Assembly: GCA_030065975.1 (NCBI GenBank)
Contig: JASJCN010000007.1
Span: forward strand, 1-57,443
Length of the DNA: 57,443 nucleotides
Direction of reading: 5' to 3'
Source: Myxococcota bacterium
GTDB taxonomy: Bacteria > Myxococcota_A > UBA9160 > UBA6930
Within the stretch, counting starts at the first letter, position 1; each line of letters begins with the position of its first letter. Shown piece by piece: positions 46,080 to 52,970 of the stretch. The position numbers and the translations under genes are program-made. Under the pieces are notes generated by a model, which saw only the letters and a list, made by a program, of their open reading frames with translations, ran no database searches and had not been told where the DNA came from.

Positions 46080-46148
46080 GAGACCCGAGGCGGCTCTTGC
46101 CGAGGCGGGTCGGGCCGGCTGCTAGGATGGCGGCTCGGAGGATTCCCG

Positions 46149-47198
46149 ATGCCCGACGCCGCACTTCCCGAATCGCCGCGAGCGAGCCTCGTCCGCCCCA
46201 ACTTCGCCATGTGGCGCCAGGCGCTCACGGTGATGCCGCGCATCGAGAAGTCCGACTGGGACGCGCTCGATCTCGTCTCGCGTTGGCTGATCGCGACGCG
46301 CGCGGCCGTGATCATCATGACCTTCACCTCCGCTGCCTTCGCCGGCGCGCTGGCGGTGAAGGCCGGTGCCTTCGACTTCGGCCTCTTTGCGCTGGCCACC
46401 GCGGGCCTGTGCCTCGCCCACGCGACCAACAACCTGCTGAACGACCTGACCGATCACTGGAAGGGCGTCGACAAGGACAACTACTTCCGCACCCAGTACG
46501 GCCCGCAGACCGTCGAGGCCGGCTTCCTCTCCGTGGGCCAGCTGATGACCTACGCGGCGATCACCGGCGGCGCGGCCCTGGCCATCGGCGCCTACCTGGT
46601 GGTCCAGGGCGGCATGCCGGTCCTGTGGCTGCTCGCCGCGGGTGCGTTCTTCGTGCTCTTCTACACCTGGCCGCTCAAGTACATCGGCATGGGCGAGCCG
46701 GCCGTGCTCGCCGTCTGGGGCCCGCTCATGGTCGGGGGCACCTATCTGGTGATCACCGGCGTGTGGAGCCAGGACGTCGCCATCGCGAGCCTCGCCTACG
46801 CCCTCGGGCCCACCGCGGTCCTGTTCGGCAAGCACATCGACAAGCTCGACGCCGACCGCGAGAAGAAGATCCGGACCCTCCCGGTGATCCTCGGCGAGTC
46901 GCTCTCGCGCCATACCGTGATCGCCATGCTGCTCGCCCAGCTCGGCGTGATCGTCTACCTGGTCGCGACCGGCTACTTCACGCCGGCCATGCTGGTGACG
47001 CTGCTCGCCGTCCCGTCCCTGAAGCGCGTCTTCCAGGTGTACGGCTCGCCCCGTCCGAGCGAGCCGCCGGACGATCTCCCCGACGGAGTATGGCCGCTCT
47101 ACCTGGTGGCGGCGGCGTTCTGGTACACCCGCCGCTTCGGCGCCTTCTTCCTGCTCGGGCTGATCGCCGACGTCGCGATCACCCGGCTCTGGCTCTAG
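46149..47198 (+). CDS. UbiA-family prenyltransferase (MenA-like)
   Basis: AHATNNLLNDLTDHWKGVDKDNYFRTQYGPQ...GKHIDKLDADREKKIRTLPVILGE; multiple TM segments. Confidence 0.9.
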   Translation: MPDAALPESPRASLVRPNFAMWRQALTVMPRIEKSDWDALDLVSRWLIATRAAVIIMTFTSAAFAGALAVKAGAFDFGLFALATAGLCLAHATNNLLNDLTDHWKGVDKDNYFRTQYGPQTVEAGFLSVGQLMTYAAITGGAALAIGAYLVVQGGMPVLWLLAAGAFFVLFYTWPLKYIGMGEPAVLAVWGPLMVGGTYLVITGVWSQDVAIASLAYALGPTAVLFGKHIDKLDADREKKIRTLPVILGESLSRHTVIAMLLAQLGVIVYLVATGYFTPAMLVTLLAVPSLKRVFQVYGSPRPSEPPDDLPDGVWPLYLVAAAFWYTRRFGAFFLLGLIADVAITRLWL

Positions 47199-47234
47199 GG
47201 GCCCCCCGGCTCTGGCTCCAGGGGCCCGCCGCGA

Positions 47235-47963
47235 TCAGCCGTTGCTGGAGACGTCGGCGGCCGCGGCCCGCACGCCGTCTGCGGGCCGGGTCATGACGAA
47301 GCCCTTGCACTGATCGGCGGGCCGGTCGTAGAGCACGTCGAAGCAGTCCTTCAGCGGCCACTCGTCGAACGCCTTCGCCTCGCCCATCTCCTCGGAGTCG
47401 TCGCCGAAGGCGTACCAGTCGTCGAACATCAGCACCGTGCCCGGCTGGAGCAGCTCTTCGCAGAAGTCGAGCACCACCTTCGTCGAGGTGTAGAGGTCGC
47501 AGTCCACGTGGATCACGGCCGCGCGCTCGAGCCCGTGCTTCTGCTTCGTCTGCGGGTTGCAGGTGTCGTCGTAGAGGCCTCGTACGACGTGGACGCGCTC
47601 GGAGGGCACGCCCGCCTTGTCGACGATGCGGCGGAAGAGATCCTCGTCCGAGACGAAGTCGCCCTCGTTGAACACGCCCTCGCTGTTCGGCAGGCCGCCG
47701 AAGGAGTCGAAGGCGAACATCCGCAGGTGTCCCAGGCCGTGGCGCTTGGACGCGCCGTGGGCCGCCACGAACGAGGTTCCGCGGTACACGCCGAACTCGA
47801 GGTAGTCGCCCGTGGTCCCGTCCTTCGCACAGCGCCCGAACACGGTGTCGAAGATCTCGAGGCGGGCGTCGCGCAGCACGGTGGCCCGGGCCAGCGCATA
47901 CGCCCCGCGTGCGAGGGGGCGCGGCAGGGCCAGGAACAGGTTCATCAGGCTGCGGTTCTTCAT
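47235..47963 (-). CDS. TylF/MycF-type O-methyltransferase (macrocin OMT family)
   Basis: GDYLEFGVYRGTSFVAAHGA...FAFDSFGGLPN...VIHVDCDLYTSTKVVLDF. Confidence 0.88.
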   Translation of the reverse strand: MKNRSLMNLFLALPRPLARGAYALARATVLRDARLEIFDTVFGRCAKDGTTGDYLEFGVYRGTSFVAAHGASKRHGLGHLRMFAFDSFGGLPNSEGVFNEGDFVSDEDLFRRIVDKAGVPSERVHVVRGLYDDTCNPQTKQKHGLERAAVIHVDCDLYTSTKVVLDFCEELLQPGTVLMFDDWYAFGDDSEEMGEAKAFDEWPLKDCFDVLYDRPADQCKGFVMTRPADGVRAAAADVSSNG

Positions 47964-48159
47964 CGTCGGAATCCGGACTCCGTTGGGGCGTGGCCGCCGC
48001 GCCGGGGCTCGACCCTCGTCGGCATCCCGAGCCTCTCCATGTAGGCCAGGGGGACCCACCATACCAGCCGCGGCCCTTCGCGCCCGACTTCGCCCGGGGC
48101 TACCGCTGGATTGCGTACGAGTTGCCGTCGAGCCCGTCGGGCGCGCACCTCGGTGATCG

Positions 48160-48424
48160 AATCCCTCACCGGGGTGATCGAGCGGGGCTCGAGGTCGGTC
48201 ATCCGCGCAGCACCACCGACACATGGCGAAACAGGGGAGGCGAAGCTGGGCCAGGCAGAAGGCCTGGAGCGTGAGCTCGTCGAGCGGGCTCGATGCACGC
48301 GGTCACGACGTGCAGGCAGTCGTGGATCCGGAAGCCGCGCGAACGGCTTGGCGTAGGGGCTCGTGGTGGACGCCGCACTCCTGCGGGTCGTCGAAGGCGC
48401 GCCGGAGCGACTCGGCGAACGACC
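48160..48424 (-). pseudogene. Possible frameshifted Coq4-like remnant
   Basis: Three minus-strand frames give SFAESLRRAFDDPQECGVHHEPLRQAV / RGFRIHDCLHVVTACIEP / SPLDELTLQAFCLAQLRLPC in order; resembles the Coq4-type HDxxHVxT...ELxLQAFxLAQ pattern. Confidence 0.3.
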
Positions 48425-48501
48425 CGCCAGCAGGGAGAGGAACAGGGAGAAGAGCAGGGAGTGGTATGGGCCTTGCTCGGCGCGGGGGCTGCGGAGTACC
48501 C

Positions 48502-48517
48502 TCAACCATATGGTTGA
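48502..48517. promoter_or_regulatory. Perfect 16-bp palindrome over the arsR start codon (candidate operator)
   Basis: TCAACCATATGGTTGA; contains the ATG at 48510. Confidence 0.6.
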
Positions 48518-48872
48518 TCATTCGGCGGCTGGAAGCGACCGCAAGCCGGACGCCGCGCTCGACCGGACGCTGGGCGCCCTGGCGGACCCGACGCGCCGGG
48601 CCATCGTGGCGGGGCTGCGGCGGGGCCCGGCCACCGTGAGCGAGGTCGCGCGCCCCTTCCCGATCTCCCTCTACGGGGTCTCGAAGCACGTCCGGGTGCT
48701 CGAGCGGGCGGGCCTGGTCCATCGCGAGGTCCGCGGGCGCGAGCACCACCTCTCGCTGCGCGCCGAGCCCCTGCGGGCGCTGTCGGACTGGCTGGACGGC
48801 TACGCGGCCTTCTGGGAGGAACGTCTCGACGCCCTGGAGCGGGAGCTGGCCGAGGATCGCCGTGGCGATTGA
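48510..48872 (+). CDS. ArsR-family transcriptional regulator
   Basis: LDRTLGALADPTRRAIVAGLRRGPATVSEVARPFPISLYGVSKHVRVLERAGLVHREVRGREHHLSL. Confidence 0.93.
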   Translation: MVDHSAAGSDRKPDAALDRTLGALADPTRRAIVAGLRRGPATVSEVARPFPISLYGVSKHVRVLERAGLVHREVRGREHHLSLRAEPLRALSDWLDGYAAFWEERLDALERELAEDRRGD

Positions 48873-49320
48873 GTCCGGCTCCATCGTCCAGGAGCGGGAG
48901 CTCTCCGCCTCGGCGGAGCGCGTCTTCGAGGCGCTCCACGACCCCGAGCGCATGGCCCGTTGGCTGGTTCCGGGCGAGCTGGAAAGCGCGACCGTGGATG
49001 TCGATTTCCGGGTCGGTGGAACGTTCAAGGTGGTGATGCACGGGAGCGAGCGCGACTTCGGGCAGAGCGGCGAGTACCTGGTGATCGAGCCCCCGCGGCG
49101 GCTCGTGTTCACCTGGGTCTCCGACTTCGTGCCCGAGGCCGTGGCCCGGACCCGCGTGTCCGTGAGCCTCGATCCGCTCGGCCCCGAGCGGACGCGGCTG
49201 CGCCTGGTGCACGACGAGCTCCCGCGCGAGGGAGACGACTACGACGGGCACCAGGGCGGCTGGAGCTCGATCCTCGACAAGCTCGAAGCCCTGCTTCGCA
49301 GCGAAGGAGAACCCAGATGA
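48862..49320 (+). CDS. SRPBCC/AHSA1 domain protein
   Basis: ERELSASAERVFEALHDPERMARWLVPGE...FTWVSDF; overlaps arsR. Confidence 0.92.
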   Translation: MAIESGSIVQERELSASAERVFEALHDPERMARWLVPGELESATVDVDFRVGGTFKVVMHGSERDFGQSGEYLVIEPPRRLVFTWVSDFVPEAVARTRVSVSLDPLGPERTRLRLVHDELPREGDDYDGHQGGWSSILDKLEALLRSEGEPR

Positions 49321-49982
49321 CGACGACGGTAGGCAGGCTCGCCGGCGAGTCCCCCGAGTATGCGAAGGTCCGCGACGAGATCCAGGAGGCGGAGATCGCC
49401 CTGCGCGACCAGCGCGAACGCGTGGCCGAGCTGCGGCGCGGCCTTCCTCACGACCAGGTGGTGGCGGACGAAACCTTCCAGGAGATCCGCGACGGTCAGC
49501 TCGCGCCCGTGAAGCTCTCCGAGCTCTTCGACGAGAGCGACAAGCCCGTGGTGCTGATGCACTTCATGTACGGCGGCAGCATGAGCTCGCCGTGCCCCAT
49601 GTGCACGTGCTGGGCGGACGGCTACGACGGCGTGCTGCCCCACCTCGAGCAGAAGGTCCACTTTGCCGTGTTCATCGCCGGAGACCCCGGTCTCTTCGGT
49701 GCCTACGCGCGCGCCCGTGGCTGGAAGAACCTGCGGGTCGTGGCGGCGGGCGAGTCGGATCTCAAGAGACGGCTCGGCTTCGAGAACGAGGAGGGCGGGC
49801 AGCAGCCCGGAGTCTCCGTCTTCACCCGCAACGAGGCGGGCGAGATCGTGCACTTCTACTCGCAGTCCGCGTTCTACGGGGAGCCCGGCTTCCGCGGCAT
49901 GGACCTGCTGAATCCGCTCTGGCACTTCCTCGACGTGACGCCCGAGGGCCGCGGGGACTTCTTCCCCGCGAAGCAGTACTAG
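49317..49982 (+). CDS. DUF899-family thioredoxin-like protein
   Basis: LFDESDKPVVLMHFMYGGSMSSPCPMCTCWADGYDGVLPHLEQ...DVTPEGRGDFFP. Confidence 0.87.
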   Translation: MTTTVGRLAGESPEYAKVRDEIQEAEIALRDQRERVAELRRGLPHDQVVADETFQEIRDGQLAPVKLSELFDESDKPVVLMHFMYGGSMSSPCPMCTCWADGYDGVLPHLEQKVHFAVFIAGDPGLFGAYARARGWKNLRVVAAGESDLKRRLGFENEEGGQQPGVSVFTRNEAGEIVHFYSQSAFYGEPGFRGMDLLNPLWHFLDVTPEGRGDFFPAKQY

Positions 49983-50053
49983 CCCAATCGGGAGTCCCCC
50001 CGGCTCTGCCGGGGTGGCAGGAACAGTTTGACAGTGCCGGGAGTCCCGAACGC

Positions 50054-50098
50054 AAACTCCCTCTCGTGAGCCGCCAAAGCTTCATCGAGAGGGAGTTT
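50054..50098 (+). repeat. Perfect 13-bp inverted repeat in the tnpA leader (SD-sequestering stem)
   Basis: AAACTCCCTCTCG (50054-50066) / CGAGAGGGAGTTT (50086-50098). Confidence 0.85.
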
Positions 50099-50102
50099 CT
50101 AC

Positions 50103-50531
50103 GTGTCAGACACCAGGACGTTGAACCACACCGAGTGGGAGTGCAAGTACCACGTGGTGTTCATCCCGAAGTACCGCCGAAAGGTGCTGTACGGGCAGAT
50201 CCGAGAGGATCTTCGAGGGGTGTTTCGCCGGTTGGCCCAGCAGAAGGAGAGCGAGATTGAGGCGGGCCACCTGGCCTCGGACCACGTTCACATGATGATC
50301 GCGATTCCGCCGAAGTTCTCGGTTTCGCAGGTGATCGGGTTCATCAAGGGGAAGAGCGCGATCCATATCGCGCGGACCTACGGGGAGCGGAAACGGAACT
50401 TCGTGGGGCAGCACTTCTGGGCGAGAGGCTTCTTCGTGTCGACTGTGGGTCGGGACGAGGAGCGGGTCCGGAACTACATCGCGAGTCACGAGGCCGAGGA
50501 CGTTCGCCTCGAGCAACAGAGCCTGATCTAG
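50103..50531 (+). CDS. tnpA: IS200/IS605-family Y1 transposase
   Basis: YHVVFIPKYRRKVLYGQIREDLRGVFRRLAQQKESEIEAGHLASDHVHMMIAIPPKFSVSQVIGFIKGKSA (HVH HUH motif); GTG start. Confidence 0.96.
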   Translation: MSDTRTLNHTEWECKYHVVFIPKYRRKVLYGQIREDLRGVFRRLAQQKESEIEAGHLASDHVHMMIAIPPKFSVSQVIGFIKGKSAIHIARTYGERKRNFVGQHFWARGFFVSTVGRDEERVRNYIASHEAEDVRLEQQSLI

Positions 50532-50634
50532 GCTTCACCCGGCCCCCTTTAGGGGGCGCCAGGCCGCGCAGCGGCCGTCCTGCCGCTTTGAGCGGCTCAC
50601 AATCCTCAATTCCCCCGGCTCTGCCGGGGGATCG

Positions 50635-51330
50635 TTAACGGCGGGTCGCGGCGACGAAGGCCTCGAACAGGGGCCTGCGCTCCTCGGGCCGGAGCTTCTC
50701 GGGGTGCCACTGCACGCCGACCACGAACCCGTCGCGGTCCGGGTCCTCCACGGCCTCGATGCAGTCGTCTTCCGCCCAGGCCACCGCGGAGAGGCGGCCT
50801 GCGTCGGCCACGGCCTGGTGGTGGAGGCTGTTCACCGGGCTCGGCTCCGGGCCGAGGACGTCCGCGAGTCGCGAGCCCGCTGCCACGCGGATCGGGTGGG
50901 TCTCGGACTCGGGGAGCCGATGCTCCCGGGCCGAGGGGGCCTGGGTCGCCAGGTCGTGGATCAGCGTTCCGCCGTAGTGCAGGGCCAGCAGCTGCATGCC
51001 GTAGCACACGCCGAGCACGGGAATGCCGCGTTCGAGCGCCGCCGAGAGCAGGGCGGTGTCGTAGCGGATCTGCTCCGGGGCGGCGGGGTCGAGGCGCGCC
51101 TCGGGGGGCAGTGGCGTCGGCGACGGGAAGTCGTCGCCTCCCGGGAGCAAGAGGCCGTCGAGTGCCTCGATCGCGGCCGCAGGCGCGGCCGGTGCCGGCA
51201 GGTAGAAGGGCAGGGCGCCCGCCTCGGCCAGGCACTCGGCATAGCGGACGTCCAGGTAGTGCGTGCGACGCCCCGCACGGATGCGCTCGGACGCGTCCAG
51301 GCACGGAGGGATTCCGATCTTCGGCACCAT
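50635..51330 (-). CDS. Class I glutamine amidotransferase / gamma-glutamyl-GABA hydrolase-like (PuuD family)
   Basis: LLLPGGDDFPSP...GIPVLGVCYGMQLLALHYGGTL...VVGVQWHPEKL. Confidence 0.9.
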   Translation of the reverse strand: MVPKIGIPPCLDASERIRAGRRTHYLDVRYAECLAEAGALPFYLPAPAAPAAAIEALDGLLLPGGDDFPSPTPLPPEARLDPAAPEQIRYDTALLSAALERGIPVLGVCYGMQLLALHYGGTLIHDLATQAPSAREHRLPESETHPIRVAAGSRLADVLGPEPSPVNSLHHQAVADAGRLSAVAWAEDDCIEAVEDPDRDGFVVGVQWHPEKLRPEERRPLFEAFVAATRR

Positions 51331-52528
51331 GGCCCGAACATGGCGCACCCGGCCGTGGCGCAACACCGGGGGATGCGAGACCATCCCCGCCCCATTCCTC
51401 CGATCCCTCCCACCGCTGCACGCGCGCGCGAGGTCGCGGCCGCGAAGGAGAGCTCCGATCGCCACGCGCGTCGCCGTCTCGTTGCTCGCACTGTGCAGCC
51501 TGTCCATGGCCTGCGGCTTCGCCGAGCCCTACACCGCCTGCGAGGCGGGGGAGGGCTTCGAGCCGACCTGCGGCTTCGAGAATCCCGAGGATCTCGTGCT
51601 GCTCGCCGGAGGCGAGTGGCTGCTGATGGCAGAGATGGCGCCCATGGGTCGCAGCGAGGGCGACCCGGGACGCCTGCTCGCCTGGCGCCCCGGCGACGAC
51701 ACGCGCCGGGTGCTCCATCCGCTCGATGGAGCCGATGCCCCGGACGCCGAGGTCGGCGACGCCGAGTGCCCGGGCCCGCCGCTCGCCGATCGCTTCGCGC
51801 CCCATGGCATCGACCTGAGCCCCGACGGCTCGCGGCTCGCCGTGGTGAATCACGGGGGACGCGAGGCCGTCGAGCTGTTCGCTCTCGGAGCCGACGGCGA
51901 AGGGCCCACGCTCTCCTGGCTCGGCTGCCTGCTGCTCCCCGGTGAGAGCTTCGGCAACGACCTCGTGTTCCTTCCCGACGGATCGCTGGTCGTGGCCAAC
52001 ATGCTCCCGCGCGATCCGGGCTTCACGGACAACGTCCGCCTCCTGATGGGCGGGGACACGGGCGAGCTGATCCGCTGGACCGACGGGGCCGGCTGGAGCG
52101 AGGTCGCCGGCAGTCGCGCGCCCACGCCGAACGGCGTCGAGGTGTCGGCGGACGGGAGCACGCTCTACTTCACGGCGTGGGCCGCGCGGCGCCTGGTCGC
52201 CGTCCCCGTCGACGGGGGAGAGCCCCGCTCGGTCGACCTCGGCATTCGCGGCGACAACCTGAGCTGGGACTCGTCGGGCCAGCTCCTGATCACCGGGCAG
52301 GACACGGGCATGTCCGAGCTCGTGGGCTGCACCTCGCGCAAGGAGGGGACCTGCCCCATCGCCTTCGAGGTGCTGCGCATGGACCCCGAGACCCTCGAGG
52401 TCACGCGGCTCTTCTCCCACGACGGCCGCTCCGTGTTCGGAGCGGCCTCGGTCGCCCTCGAAGCGCCGGGCGGATGGTGGCTCGGAAGCTTCGGGTCCGA
52501 CCGCATCGCATGGAGGCCCGCACCATGA
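51329..52528 (+). CDS. SMP-30/gluconolactonase-like beta-propeller, probable lipoprotein (start uncertain)
   Basis: SLLALCSLSMACGFAEP lipobox; HGIDLSPDGSRLAVVNHGG, PNGVEVSADGSTLYFTAW; no good ATG next to the signal peptide. Confidence 0.7.
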   Translation: MARTWRTRPWRNTGGCETIPAPFLRSLPPLHARARSRPRRRAPIATRVAVSLLALCSLSMACGFAEPYTACEAGEGFEPTCGFENPEDLVLLAGGEWLLMAEMAPMGRSEGDPGRLLAWRPGDDTRRVLHPLDGADAPDAEVGDAECPGPPLADRFAPHGIDLSPDGSRLAVVNHGGREAVELFALGADGEGPTLSWLGCLLLPGESFGNDLVFLPDGSLVVANMLPRDPGFTDNVRLLMGGDTGELIRWTDGAGWSEVAGSRAPTPNGVEVSADGSTLYFTAWAARRLVAVPVDGGEPRSVDLGIRGDNLSWDSSGQLLITGQDTGMSELVGCTSRKEGTCPIAFEVLRMDPETLEVTRLFSHDGRSVFGAASVALEAPGGWWLGSFGSDRIAWRPAP

Positions 52529-52941
52529 GCGACGACCGCGCCGCGTTCGAGGCCCTGGGACACGAGGACTACGTGAGCCTCGCCACCTTCCGCAAGAGCG
52601 GAAAGGAGGTGCGTACGGCGGTCTGGATCGCACCCGACGGCGACCGGCTGGTGGTCTACACCAACCGCACCTCCGGCAAGGCCAAGCGGATCCGCGCCGG
52701 CAGCCGGGCGCGCCTGTGTGCCTGCGACGTACGCGGCCGGCTCACGAGCCCCGAGCGCTGGCTCGAGGTGCAGGCGCGCATGGTCGAGGACCCGGCCGAT
52801 CAGCAGGACGGGCTCGCGGCGGTGGTCGCCAAGTACGGCTGGCAGATGCGCCTCGCGCTGCTCGCGTCGCGTGTGTCCGGCCGCTACGCCGACCGCGCGA
52901 TCATCGAGATCCGTCCGCTCGAGGCCGCGAGCGACGGCTAG
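52525..52941 (+). CDS. Pyridoxamine 5'-phosphate oxidase (PPOX)-like protein
   Basis: YVSLATFRKSGKEVRTAVWIAPDGDRLVVYTNRTSGKAKRIRAGSRARLCACDVRG; overlaps upstream stop. Confidence 0.87.
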   Translation: MSDDRAAFEALGHEDYVSLATFRKSGKEVRTAVWIAPDGDRLVVYTNRTSGKAKRIRAGSRARLCACDVRGRLTSPERWLEVQARMVEDPADQQDGLAAVVAKYGWQMRLALLASRVSGRYADRAIIEIRPLEAASDG

Positions 52942-52970
52942 CGCCCGCCAATCGACCGGCCAACGACCGA

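Larger units (their letters stand above)
49996..50630 (+). mobile_element. IS200-type insertion sequence (tnpA only) with matching terminal hairpins
   Basis: CCCCGGC-TCT-GCCGGGG at 49998-50014 and CCCCCGGC-TCT-GCCGGGGG at 50612-50630 flank a Y1 transposase gene. Confidence 0.85.

Noticed and set aside
47960-48505. 182-aa minus-strand ORF between the TylF-like gene and arsR as an intact gene
   Set aside because: Composition is low-complexity and the recognisable Coq4-like fragments lie in other frames; treated as a possible pseudogene region instead.
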